Shown piece by piece: positions 41,521-53,625 of a DNA stretch of 64,000 nt. The notes beneath the pieces are model-generated. The model ran no database searches, was not told the origin of the DNA, and was given only the letters and a program-made list of their open reading frames with translations. Both the position numbers and the translations under genes were made by a program. The stretch comes from Monomorium pharaonis. Taxonomy: Eukaryota; Arthropoda; Insecta; Hymenoptera; Formicidae. Position 1 is the first letter of the stretch. The number at the start of each line of letters is the position of its first letter. The stretch is from NCBI RefSeq assembly GCF_013373865.1, contig NC_050470.1:26628856-26692855 (forward strand). Reading direction: 5' to 3'.

Positions 41521-41675
41521 AAAATCTACATTTTACATTTCTGATAAAGCGCATTTAGCGTTTCTGAAACGTTCTTTTTAATCCAAATAATGGAAATTGA
41601 ATCAATATTATCCTTTGTGAGACATGCAAGTGTTGCGGGTTTTTACCATTTATCAATAAATATCGATGAATAAAG

Positions 41676-41678
<3 letters not shown>

Positions 41679-41736
<58 letters not shown>

Positions 41737-41771
41737 GTATATACAGAGAGAGAAAGGAGAGAGAGAGAGAG
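41679..41771. repeat. (CA)n and (GA)n microsatellites
   Basis: A CA run of about 54 bases (41679-41732) is followed closely by a GA run (41745-41771). Unit 1 has no such expansion at the matching place. Confidence 0.9.
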
Positions 41772-42487
41772 CGCTGTCGTCTTGAGAAATCGACAAATGA
41801 ATCATTATCACAATAATGAGCTGTAAATAACGATGATGAAAGATAAACTGACATTAAATTGAAAACTCAGAAAGAATACGTTATCTGTAATTAAAATAAT
41901 TATTAATTTTATTATCAATTATCAAATTACATACATGTAGACAGCACAAAAGATATTGTAACAAATTGTAAGTTTGTCAATTAATTTATATAAAAATTAA
42001 TTATATAGAATTAAATTATATTAAAAAACTGAAATTGTCTATAAGATTTATTATTTTTTTAAATATTTATTTTTATACGGTTTTCTAAACGTTCCTGTGC
42101 ATAATTTAATAGAGAGAGTGTATGTAATGTATAATATAATTTAATAAATGTTTTTATTATTTATTATATTTTATTATATATTAGTATTAAATGCTTTGGT
42201 ACAAATAATAATGTATTATGTATTGTCCTTTATTAATTAAAATAATATATCAACTTATTTAGCTTAATCTTTTTATTTTAATTTGAATATATTAGAAAAT
42301 ATATAGTACAATAAATGAAAGTGTTTCTATGACATAAAAAAGAAAAAAACAAGTTCTGGTATAACATGTAAGTTCCACTAACGCTAATAAGCTTTATTAT
42401 TACAAAAAGATAGTATTAAGATTAATTTCTAAAAAGCCTTTTTTTTACCCGCAACAAATTAATTATTAAAGGAATAGCCATTGTATG

Positions 42488-42595
42488 CTTATCTATGCTT
42501 TCATGTGTCAAGAAGAAATTTGTGTTATCAAGTTGCGTTATTATTCCGAAATACACGCGTACCTTATCGTGAGATACTGTTTGTTACTATATAAA
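42488..42595 (+). promoter_or_regulatory. chymotrypsin B promoter: two GATA-type sites and TATA box
   Basis: CTTATC at 42488-42493 and 42563-42568, and TATATAAA at 42588-42595, conserved in order and nearly in spacing with the chymotrypsin A promoter. Confidence 0.65.
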
Positions 42596-42640
42596 CCGTA
42601 AGATCTTGTTTGATGCTTAAATTAAGTCAACATACCGACA

Positions 42641-45442
42641 ATGTCGCTTCGGTGTTTTTTAGCTACTGTTCTGGTGTTTCAGGGTAAGCAAACACATTTA
42701 TTTTATGCATTTTAAATATATTTATAAGAGTTTTTTTTATAATTCTCTCTTTTCGTAAAAATAATTTATTTATTTTAAATTTCTAAATATAATAATAATG
42801 GAGAATATGCGGTTTGTAGAAATTACTTTTTCAAAATTTAACGTATGCTACCTATTTCTAAGAAATACTTAATAAATAAAAAATTATATTATGAAAAAAA
42901 TGCCTCTTAATAATTATACAGACATACATATCTAAATTACTTTTTTAAATAAAAGATTGGTTCTGAAATAGTTATACTCTAAAAAATAAAAATAATATTA
43001 AATATATTAAAAATACAAAAACAAAATGTTTTTTTGCAAAAGTATTGCTGCATTTTAAGAAAATTGTGATATTAAAAAACTTTTTAAATCTTTTTATAGT
43101 GTGTCTGGCCGTTTCTTTTGGCCTGAAACCCAGGATTACCGATGGTGAGGATGCCATACCAGGTGAATTTCCTTATCAAGTTTCTGTACAATGGGGTGTT
43201 CCACCCTTCACTCCTTTTTCTCATTCCTGTGGTGGTTCCATTATAAATAAAAATTTCGTCTTGACTGCTGGACACTGCATTATGAATTATGGCTCGCTTA
43301 AAGTTTTCGCTGGCAAGTATTATCTTAATAAAAAGGAGAATACTGAACAAGTAGTTGATGTCGCTACGGCCTATGTTCATGAAAAATATTCAGGGTATGT
43401 CTATTTATTATATTTATTTTTACAGCTAAACATATTTAAAAAAAGTAAAATTATAATTAAGTAAATAATTTAAAAAAATGTATTTTAACATAAATTATTT
43501 TATGATATATAAGTTTGTAGCTAAATAAGAAAACAATATTTTTATTTATTTTTATGAAAGTATTATAATTTGAAAAACTGTGTGATACAGTTTTTCAAAT
43601 TATAATACTTTCATAAGAAACAAAAAAAATTGTTTTTTAATCACTATTACATTACAATTGTGACTTCAAAAATTATAATAATCTATTAATAATTTGTAAC
43701 AGAATTGCAAAATTATTTAATATTATTAAAATATATTTATTTGTAAAAATATTATAATACAAAGTCACATTTTCTATACTTATTTAATAGTAATATTAAT
43801 AGGAGTATATGTCCTTCTAGACATCATCTAGATTTATCGATCCTATAACTACATTTCTTTTTGAGTCCTGCTAGATTGTTTTAGCCCTATAATATGTAAT
43901 AGGTTTTTACATACATGCCTATAATGTTCAATTTCTTTTTCATTATTAAAGTCTTTTCTTTAGATTCATTAAAATCTTCAGAATTTTTTTAGTAGGCTTA
44001 ATACAGCTTTAAATTTCTAATCTCAATTTTAATTTCCTTACACTCTTTAGTATAATTTTTTAAGTTATATTCAACCCTTTGTTTTCAAGGCCTGATGCAG
44101 ATTTTCTTAAGATCTGATGCAGCTTTTAGAAAATATATGTAGGGAAACACAATCGGAATTGATTATGAGTCGATCATTTTCACATGAAATTATATATCAT
44201 CCTTATACTTATTTAAAATGTTATTAATTAATTTATTAATTAATTTATATTGTAAAATTATACATGTATATTATATTTATAAACATTACAATTATAAATT
44301 AGTAGATTATTTCTAAAATAGAGTTAAAAATACAGGAGATGTATATAAGTTTGTTTTCTCAAAAAATTTAAAAGTATGTATTTATCACACGCAATTATTT
44401 CATAATCTCCAATTTATGTCATGGTACAATATCGTGCACTCCGTTGCAATAAACCCTTTGTAATTAATATTATCAGTTTTTCCAACTGATAATAAAATAA
44501 ACAGTTACTGCATCTGAAATATAATTATGACATTTTGGACTGAATTATACTGCTTTTTTGTAGAGATGTTGGTCCATATGACATCGCTATTCTAGAACTG
44601 AAGACTCCTCTCGTTTTTAATAAGAGAGTATCCGCTGTCAAATTACCTAAACAATGCGAGGTACGAACTGGGAATGCTGTACTCTCTGGTTGGGGCTCCA
44701 TTTCCAAGAAATCGCGTCCACTACTTCCAGAAGTTCTTCAAAAAGTTACTATCCCCTTGTTGGACAATAAATCTTGTCAGAAAAAATTCTCAAAAGATTC
44801 TGACCCAGCGAAAATTTATAATTCACAAATATGCACTGACGCTATTGGGGAAATATCCGCTTGTTCTGTAAGTCAAATTTAAACTTTATATATTTTTTCT
44901 TAAAATTAATATCAATTAATATTACAGTATAATAATAATAATAATAATTGCATGATTATAAGAAGTATGTTATTTTTATTTTACATTATTAATATTATAG
45001 TAGTATTATTTATTTAATCGATTATAATGGTAATCTATGTTGTTAATTTATACAAAGCATAAAATTTTAATTTAAATTATTTAAATTTTAAAAAAATATT
45101 ATAACATTAATGTATATATATGTCATACATGATATGCAATAATAACAAATTTGAAAATACAATATGTAATTTATAATATTTTTAAATGTATTCTTGTTGC
45201 AGAACGCAACAAAGACGTAGATAATTAAATACAAAACGTGTTTTCTTTGTATAATATGTTCTGATTAAATATATTTCTTATAGGGCGACTCAGGTGGTCC
45301 ATTGGTTCAATTTGAAAATAATGTTCCCATCCAAGTTGGTATTGTTTCTTGGGGCATTTATCCGTGTGGTGTTAATCACATGCCTTCGGTCTACACTCGC
45401 GTAGCTTCTTACATAGACTGGATTAAGTTTATAATAAGCTAG
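42641..45442 (+). CDS. chymotrypsin-like serine protease B, 4 exons
   Basis: Tandem paralogue of chymotrypsin A with identical exon phases. Exons 42641-42683, 43100-43394, 44564-44867 and 45284-45442 give 266 residues. Signal segment MSLRCFLATVLVFQ, activation site before ITDGED, His in LTAGHC, Asp in YDIAIL, Ser in GDSGGP and the chymotrypsin-type Ser six residues before it are all kept, so the protein looks active. It ends six residues earlier than A. It has one extra cysteine (KLPKQCEVRTG) with no obvious partner. Intron 2 is longer than in A and holds a perfect 28-bp inverted repeat. Confidence 0.92.
43553..43615. repeat. perfect 28-bp inverted repeat with 7-base loop
   Basis: Arm 43553-43580, loop TGTGATA, arm 43588-43615, perfectly complementary. 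It lies in intron 2 of chymotrypsin B and was not seen in the matching intron of A, so it arose after the duplication. Confidence 0.9.
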
Positions 45443-45866
45443 TGAATTACAAAATTAATAATATTAATGTGTAATTATATTAAATTGTTTTTGTCACATT
45501 TCTGATTAATGTACAGTATTATATTTTGGAATGTAAATCTGTATTTATAAAAATATTTAAATATTTAATTCAAAAAATAAGGATAAGATTAGATAAAACT
45601 TATCAATAAGTTCTAAGAAACACAATGTTACATTTTACACAATACTAAAAAGTTGTTAAAAATAAATATATTGCATATAATACCATTTATATATTCTTTA
45701 TTTAAAACGTATGTAATGTAAAAGAGGGAAGAATACACAAAAAATAAATCATCAAATAAATCACAATAAATTTTCCAAAAAAACATTTTAAAGTTTAAAA
45801 TTTTTACTTTTAAATTCAATACTTTAATAAACAGTTTACTGATTCTTAATTTATATCATGGAAATT

Positions 45867-46935
45867 TTCAAAGATTGTAACAAAGATTTTGAGATTTAAT
45901 ACATCTTTATTTATATTTGTAGAAATCACTTTGTAAAAAACCACTAAGACCTTTATTAAAACACTGATTTTAAAAGTAAAAATTTCAAACTTAAAATACT
46001 TTTTAGAACGTTTTATTATAAAAAATACAAAAACATTAACATACGTAATTTTCAGTAAATTTTATTTTATAAAAATTAATATTTTATAAAAAATTTATTT
46101 AGCAATAAAAAGAAATACAACCGTACAATATTTTATTATAAAAGATATTAATCTTCCAAACTACATTTTTCTGACAGAGAAAAGATCACATGTAGTATAA
46201 TACATAACCCTGACATTGATGTACAGTGCATATATATAACATATTCACTTTGCTGCATTAACAATAAGAATATTATTTTTAATATTAAGAAATAATTTAA
46301 ATTTTTCTAAATCCCTCTCACACATTCACTATTTTTTACACTGTAATTTTTTAAATATTAATTATTCACCATAAAACTTCTTACATAATTATAATACTAA
46401 TTTTATTTCTATATATAAAAACATACATTATTATTTCACTAAGCTGCTATTATTAACATATATAAAATAACTTAAATATACATTCTACTTTTTGTTTAAT
46501 TATTAATTTATTTTATCACTATATCAACTTCGATTCCATTCACAGCGCAGAGTAATTAATTGCAAACAAAAGCGAATGAAAGAAAGAAACAAATATTATC
46601 TATAAGATATCTCGGTCTTTTATGCTTATTCTCCCTCCATTAATCCCCTCTCTCAATGATACTTAATCTGTTCATTAACAGATATAAATAATAATAAAAA
46701 TAAAATACTTTGAAATTTAATCAGTCCAATTATAAATAATTATCTCGACTTCTTTCTTCATTGGATCAAATTATTAATTAAGTTTTTGCATCATAAGTGT
46801 TGTATATGTAGGACAGTATCGTAGGTTTGGAATAAAATTATTATTATTCATTTATGCTGCATATTTATTTTATATTGAATAATATATTATAATTTGTCAT
46901 CAGTATGGACTTATACATCGTCAATATCGCCGTCG
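45867..46935. other. AT-rich intergenic region
   Basis: Lies between convergent chymotrypsins B (plus strand) and C (minus strand). Very AT-rich. I see no gene; the last part is the 3' flank of chymotrypsin C. Confidence 0.6.
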
Positions 46936-48756
46936 TTAATGATTGCCGTAAATAATAAGCCGCTGGTCAACCCAGTCGTTAAATTTGGATACCCTAGTAT
47001 ATACGGATGGTGCACCTGCACTACCACATGGAATAATACCCCAAGATACTATTCCAGTGAGCACTGGCTTTTGTCCTGGACGCTTAGAGATTAGAGGACC
47101 ACCGGAATCACCCTGAAAGTAATTTGGTATATTAAATTGCCTGCATTAGTAAATTAATATCACTTATTTAATTTACCGCGAATAATTAAAACTTACGCTG
47201 CATGCGGAGATTCCACCTTTCAATGGACCAGTACAGACATTGGTTTCGTGAACGGGAGAAGATCCAGTCAAGCGTACGACCGATTCGTGACAAGTAACAC
47301 GATCGACGTATTCTTTCTGAACATGTTGAAGTTTATCTGGCATGTCTGGCAAAAAGCCAGTTGAGGTGGAGCCCCATCCACAAAGCCATGCTTCTCCCGT
47401 TGGGTCACTTTCTGGTGATGCCAATTCGATGGGTTGTACTCTTTCATTGAACTTCAATGGAGACGCAAGCTTAAGCAAACCGATGTCATATGGGCCAACT
47501 CCACTGAAAAATAAAAAAAAGTAAATTTTAATATTTTTAAAATTTATTTTTTTTTAAATATTTATTTATTAATTACAAACCTTTAAAGGGCAATTGTGTT
47601 TAAACTATTATTATATAACAAATTGTAGTGTTAGTAAAAGAATAATATTAATAATCTACAGGTCAATTGAAACGTTATATATGCGACATAATAAATTTCA
47701 AGATTTGTTTTGTTCATCAAAGGTTTATGAAAATTCTTATATATATTAAGTATTTTTGTATACATTGCAAAATGAAATGATGTTAAAAAAAGAAAAGGTG
47801 CTATTGTTGTTAACTATGTTAATTTGGAACTTATTTTGTCAAAGGTTTATTTTTGTTTTTCCTACAGAAGCCTTATTATTTAAAATTTGCAATAATATTA
47901 TAAAACTGTCGTATTATCTGAGAAGATACTTTGTAGTTTATCTATTTATATTCTTTCAAGTTTTATTTTTCGTTTTTGTTAAAATAATCCAAAAAGCCTG
48001 ATATGTTGGTGTATTGGCGATCTTATTCTATATATTAAATCTCCTATACATTAATTTGAACAGATACTAGTTAAATTGTTGATATTTACCCTTGATAGTC
48101 ACTATGTACGACACCTAGTACCACTTGGACCACTTGTTCAGTGTTCTCCCTAGCATTAACGTTATGCTTGCCAGCCTTAACGGTAATACGGTTAGCAGAA
48201 GGAACTGCTTGAACACAATGCGCTGCTGTTATGACCCATTCTTCGTTCAAAATCGATCCAGCGCAAAAATGTTGGGAGTATGATTGAAGAGAAACTATGA
48301 ACGGGTAACCTCCTACCGGAGCTTCGTCACCTCCGACCACTTGAGGTAAGATTGGCGGGCGAAGGCCTTTAAAAGGCGGTAGAATTGGCGGCATCCGGAG
48401 ACCTACTCGGGGTCTCTCTAAAATTTAAATTAATAATGTTTAAGAAAACATTTTTACAACAGAATAAATTAATTGTAGCATTAAATCTATTTTTATGAAT
48501 CAAAATTAAAAGAATTTGTAATAATACAGTAAAAGTTAAATCTTGCAACTTGCTTTACATGATTCATGGAAATATTTCAACTATTATTTATTTAATAAAG
48601 TTGAGATTATTAAAAAAAATTTGTATATTTTGCTTTGTTGTTTATATTTAATTTAATATAAATTTTATATATTGTATATACATATGTTGAGAAGATTGAC
48701 TTACCAGTGACTGCCACTGCTAGAATAGCAAAGAACACGATTGCTTTAGAGAACAT
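46936..48756 (-). CDS. chymotrypsin-like serine protease C, 4 exons
   Basis: Secreted S1 endopeptidase of a different subtype from A and B. Exons on the minus strand: 48756-48705, 48417-48090, 47503-47197 and 47112-46936, giving 287 residues. The signal peptide begins MFSKAIVFFAILAVAVT. A Pro-rich propeptide (MPPILPPFKGLRPPILPQ) precedes the mature start VVGGDEAP; no clip domain is present. His lies in ITAAHC, Asp in YDIGLL and Ser in GDSGGP. SACS before GDSGG puts Ser at the pocket base, so chymotrypsin-like specificity is expected. TATAAAAA at 48800-48793 on the minus strand is the likely TATA box. An inverted, broken copy starts at 49900. Confidence 0.92.
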
Positions 48757-49899
48757 CTTGCTGTTTGATGTCAAATCCAACAAATTGGATTCTTTTTATA
48801 CTCATTCTGTCGAATGTATTCGTATTGTACGATATCAATGATAATTATGCGTTGATAATCCATTTAAATCTACAAAGATTCGTATTAAGATAAAAAAGAT
48901 TTTACTGTAGACGAGATTTCTTTGTGACTTGATGTATATTGATTTAATCAAATAACATGCGGAAGCTAATTTAAAGGACGCCACTATAAACCTTATACAT
49001 TTGATCTGAATATTAAAGTCTGTATAAATTTTGTGACAAAAAATGACACTTGAATTTAAATCTTATTCAATGACATTAGAAATACTGCCATAAAATGTAC
49101 AAATACATAAGTCACAGAGTTTTACAAGCAAAAAATATTTATTCATATATTATGTTATGAAGTTTAGCTTATTTATTTACTTAATTTAATTTTTAAAAAA
49201 GTTTATCAATGGATTATTAAAAAATATAGCTGCTAAAAAATAGTATTAAAGAACAAAAAATTTATAAATATTTATATTGTTTTATTAATGGTAATAACTT
49301 TAAAATAAACTAAATTTAATGAAAAATAATACATGTACAACAATAATATAAGACATTATAAGATTGTTTTATTTATTTATTATTTATTTTGATATTGCTT
49401 AAATCACAATTTTAATCTGCTAATTAAATATAAAATTTATTTTAATAATAACAATATAACTTTGTTTTAAGTTCAATCAACTTATAATAAGCTATAATCC
49501 AATTATGATGGATCATCGTATTATCGTTGTCTGACAATAATCAATTATGATTCCGCTATAAAAGTGTAAAAGGAATGCGGAAAATAAATAATCTTTTTAT
49601 GCTGAAGCAAATATGTATATAAACACACACATGTATATATATATTTATTAAGAGTGTGATTCATATGTACAAACTGATTTTCCGGTTCTAAATTTCGATA
49701 AATTGTAATTTAAAATGAATATACATCAAGTCATAAGGAAATTTTGTCTGCAGTTAAATCTATTTAACCGTAATATAAATTCTTATTAATATAAATGAAT
49801 TATCAATACATCATTATCATTGATATCATGCGATACGGATACATTTAACAGATTAAATATGAAATACAGTCAATTTGTTGGATTAACATCAAACAACGA
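48757..49899. other. shared divergent region between chymotrypsin C and its inverted copy
   Basis: Both flanks are related in inverted orientation: TGACTTGATGTATATT near 48929 pairs with AATATACATCAAGTCA near 49720, and the 5' leaders GATTTGACATCAAACA and GATTAACATCAAACA correspond. The middle ~750 bases (about 48960-49715) is a unique AT-rich spacer with no gene seen. Confidence 0.7.
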
Positions 49900-51473
49900 A
49901 TGTTTTTTAAAGCAATTGTGTTCTTTGCTGTTCTAGCAGTAGCGGTTACTGGTAAGTCAATCTTCATCATATATGTATATACAACTACAAAATTTATATC
50001 AAGTTAAAAGTAAACAACAAAGCAAAACATAAAAAATTTTTCTTAAAAATTTTATATATATCTTAATAATTTATTAAATAAATAATAGTCAAAATATTTC
50101 CATGAATCATATAAAGGAAGTTGTAAGATTTAGTTTTTACCTTATTATTACAAATTCTTTTAATTTTATTTTATAAAGATATCTTAAATTTACTGCTACG
50201 GTTAAATTATTCTGTTGCAAAAATGTTTTTTTAAACATTATAATTTTAAATTTTACAAAGACTCCGAGTAGGTCTCCAAATGCTGCCAATTTTGCTGCCT
50301 TAAAGACATTTGATCGCCCATCTTGCTTTAAGTGCACGGAGATGAAGATGCACCAGTGGGAGCTTATCCATTCATAGTTTCCCTTCAATCATACTCACAA
50401 CATTTTTGCACTGGATCGATTTTTAACGAAAGATGGACAACAGCAGGGCATTGTGTTCAAGCAAATCCTTCCCTAGACAACTTTAGAGTCAAAGCTGGGA
50501 AGTACAACATCTACATTAATGGAGGACTCCAAACAAACAGTCAAAGTGACACAAGCTTTCGTACATGAGAACTTCCAAGAATAAATATGAACAATTTAAC
50601 TAACATTTATTCAAATTAATGTATAGAAAATCTTTAACATATAGAATAAGATCGCCAATACACCTTATAATTTACGGATCATTTTTTAAACAAAAATAAA
50701 AAATAGAATTTTTGAAAATATAAATACACTAAAAAGTGTCTTCTCAGATAATAGAACAATTTTTATAATATTGTTTTGAATTTTGAGTAATTAGGTTTTT
50801 TCTGTAGCATAACAAAAATGAGCGTTTAACAAAATGAATTTCGAAACTAACATAGTAAACAATAATAGTACATTTTCCATTTCTTTTCTTTAACATCAAC
50901 AATTATTTTTTTGAAGTACTTATGAGTTAATACATATATATAAGAATTCTTAAAAATTTTTGATGAACAAAGTAAATCTTAAGATTTACTATGTTATATT
51001 TGTTATACATATATAACATATCTGATAATCTGTAAATTATTATTATTATTTTTTTACTAACACTTCAATTTTTTAAATGTAATAATGGTTTAACACAATT
51101 GTCCTTTAAAAGCTTGCAATTAATAAATATATATTTTTATAAATATGTTAAGTTACATATTTTTTTATTTTTCAGTGGCGTTGGCCTGTATGACATTGGT
51201 TTGCTTAAGCTGGCGTCTCCATTAAAGTTCAATAAAAGAGTACAACCCATCGAATTGACATCACCAGAAAGTGAACCAACGGGAGAGGCATGGCTTTGTG
51301 AATGGGCCACTACTTCAAGTAGTTTTTTGTCAGATAAACTTCAACATGTTTAACAGGAGTACGTCGATTGTGTTGCTTGTCACAAATTGGTTATACGGCT
51401 GATTGGATCTTCTCCTGTTCATGAAATCTATATATGTACTGGTCCATTAAAAGGCGAAATTGCCGCATGCAGC
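49900..51473 (+). pseudogene. broken inverted copy of chymotrypsin C
   Basis: Exon 1 (49900-49951) is intact and has a good donor. The exon 2 region (about 50262-50581) has lost its acceptor and its donor, has several indels and frame breaks, and lacks a codon just before the catalytic His (ERWTTAGHC). Exon 3 (51176-51473) keeps its acceptor but has an in-frame stop after KLQHV, a short internal deletion and a weakened donor. Exon 4 with the catalytic Ser is absent as coding sequence; only a possible decayed start remains at about 51560-51584, overlapping the neighbouring gene. The lesions are multiple and independent, so this is an old pseudogene. Confidence 0.92.
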
Positions 51474-51576
51474 GTAACTTTTTATAGTTATACGCGGTAA
51501 ATTTATTAAGTAATAATAATTTAATAATGCAACAATTTAATATATTAAATTAATTTTAGGTGATAATCATGATTTT

Positions 51577-52075
51577 TTAATTTCGCCAATTATTTACAGT
51601 ATCAGTTTCTTTGTTTGGAATTTGGTTATCTTCCATAACAATTGTTTCTACATCATTCACCAAACTTTTACGGATGATTTTTCCATCGTCTGTATATTAC
51701 ATTAATTCTTGAATACTAATAACATTTAATATATAATACAAAAATATGTATCACATATACACTCACCGGTTTGAAGATAAAAATATAAATTTTTATCTAT
51801 TTGCCAGTAATTATAACCCTCTAGACACGAATGGGAAGACATTTCTTGTTCACTAGAAATTGTTTCGCACACACCACAGGTGTACGACATTTCTAAAATT
51901 TCCTACAAAAAATACAAAAAAAAGAATACTATTAAATAAATTAATCTAACCTTAGTATTGTTATCATATATATACTAGACATATATCAATTTTGTTTCAA
52001 TATTTTTATATCCTATTAAAAATTAATATTTTCCATTTTTATTTTATTCAAAATATATTTTACCTGTACCATCAT
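51577..52075 (-). CDS. small C-C-H-C zinc-motif protein, 3 exons
   Basis: I do not recognise the family by name. Minus-strand exons 52075-52064, 51902-51767 and 51689-51577 (TAA 51579-51577) join in frame to give 86 residues. Near the N-terminus, YTCGVCETISSEQEMSSHSC has Cys13, Cys16, His28 and Cys30, a plausible single zinc site. An aromatic stretch (GYNYWQIDKNLYFYLQT) follows, then GKIIRKSL and an acidic tail. All three junctions have GT-AG signals and matching phases. An in-frame upstream ATG at 52165 would add 30 residues; a TATA-like run at about 52200-52213 fits a start in this region. The 3' end lies antisense to the decayed exon 4 of the chymotrypsin pseudogene. The BED/SAM gene lies 1.9 kb upstream on the same strand. 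Confidence 0.62.
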
Positions 52076-52334
52076 GATGTTAATTTTATATTTCGTATTT
52101 GGCGTGCTTCGCTGATAGTTGGACTGAGTCGAACTTTCAGCGTATTTTAGCTGTCGTATTGTCATACAGTCATATTGTCGAAAATTGAAGAAGAGGGGGT
52201 ACTTATATATATAGATATGCATTGCATATTGCTTTGCATATAAAGGTATGAAAGTAGAGTTATTGAAAAATCAATAGCTTATATTAGATAATTTACATTC
52301 TGATACCTCTTGACAAAACAGAAACATCTAATAT

Positions 52335-52650
52335 TTTGGTTTTTTGAAAATTGTACTATTAATGTTTTTATGCACACAATAATAATACAACAATGAATCA
52401 ATTGATGCAAAAAATATATTACTTTAAAAAAAAATAATGTACTTTACAAAATACAAATTACCAACTAATTTAGTTTATTATTCTTGATAACTTTGATTTT
52501 TCGAAAACTATACTGTTAATGTTTTTATGCACAGAATAATGACACAACAATAGATTAGTTGCACAGAAAATATATTACTTTTTAATAAATAATACAATTT
52601 ACAAAGTACAAATTACCAATTAATTAATTTTTTATTATTGATTTATTTTA
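52335..52650. repeat. two-copy tandem repeat, about 157 bp
   Basis: GTTTTTATGCACA at 52364 recurs at 52521. The flanks (GAAAA(T/C)T.TACT.TTAATG, AAAATATATTACTTT, AGTACAAATTACCAA or close variants) also recur at the same offset. The copies are clearly diverged. Confidence 0.75.
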
Positions 52651-52760
52651 TTATTCTATGTATTTAATTTTTATATTAACATTTCTGTGCATGTTTTATC
52701 ACATTAAGATTTCATGACAGTAATAATTTACACAGAGATTTCTTTAAATTTAATAAATAT

Positions 52761-53104
52761 CCTAGTAGCAAAATACATTGGCAGTATATTGGCTATTATT
52801 GGCTAATATTGGTTAAATATTGGTTATATTGGGAATGCATTGGCCAATGTTTTCCCAATGTTTCCCAATGTAACACCAATATTGATTAAAATATTGGCTC
52901 CAAATTAAAATGCAATTAATGTCCAATATAAAAAATTGATTGGTTCAATACTGGCCCAATGCTGAACCAATATTGAACCAATATTTCTTCTTAGACAAAT
53001 TGGCTAAATAAGATAAAGCGTCAACTTTACAATATTGGACCAATATTGGGAATATTGTTTTTATATTACTCTGCAATATTGCGCCAATGTTTTTTGCTAC
53101 TAGG
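52761..53104. mobile_element. MITE-like element with CCTAGTAGCAAAA terminal inverted repeats
   Basis: It starts CCTAGTAGCAAAATACATTGG and ends with the near-complement CCAATGTTTTTTGCTACTAGG. The interior is crowded with CCAATATTGG-type short palindromes. No open frame was seen. I could not settle a target-site duplication. Confidence 0.7.
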
Positions 53105-53527
53105 GTAGTTTTGTTTGACTATTTTAAGCATATATTATATATATTCTATTCTAATATATTATTATATACTATTATCACATATTAATAATATATTATTATA
53201 ATATATTGTTTAATATATTATATAATTACTAATATAGGTTACACTATTATATACTATTATATCTTATACTATTATATACTAATATAGCTTATATTATTAT
53301 ATACTATTAACATAGTTTACATATTATATACTATTACATTATGTTATAAACGGTTTATTCAATTTAAAGAAATTTTTCTCTCTGTGTGAACATTAACTTT
53401 TAATATTTAAAACATAAATCTAAATTGGTCAGAATACATAAAATGCATATTTTAGATTATTATGAAAACTATTATAAAAACTAGAACCTACGACAACCTA
53501 CGAGAACCTACGAGAACCTACGACAAA

Positions 53528-53625
53528 CTAAGTCAGGAGATATACCTATGTCTGATTTGACATCCAAAAGTGAGGTGAAAATTTGTTAGAAATGTAGTAA
53601 CAAACGATCAGGGCGCTATGCATAC
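53528..53625 (+). pseudogene. inverted, internally deleted copy of the SAM exon end
   Basis: GTCAGGAGATATACCTAT near 53533 is the inverse of exon sequence at 54116-54133. GTGAGGTGAAAATTTGTTAGAAATGTAGTA (near 53571) is the near-inverse of 53899-53930. The ~180 bases between these blocks on the exon side are missing here. Degenerate ACCTACGA(C/G)AA repeats lie just before it (53486-53530). Confidence 0.55.

Larger units (their letters stand above)
41357..45866 (+). repeat. tandem duplication unit 2 (carboxypeptidase fragment plus chymotrypsin B)
   Basis: The second unit of the direct duplication that begins at 37186. It is longer than unit 1 (about 4.5 against 3.9 kb) because of microsatellite growth at 41679-41771 and a longer intron 2 with a hairpin insertion. 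Confidence 0.85.

Noticed and set aside
51177..51353. Calling a functional fourth chymotrypsin from the intact-looking 84-codon frame
   Set aside because: The frame is exon 3 of the inverted copy and ends at a premature stop; exon 2 lacks usable splice sites and exon 4 is missing.
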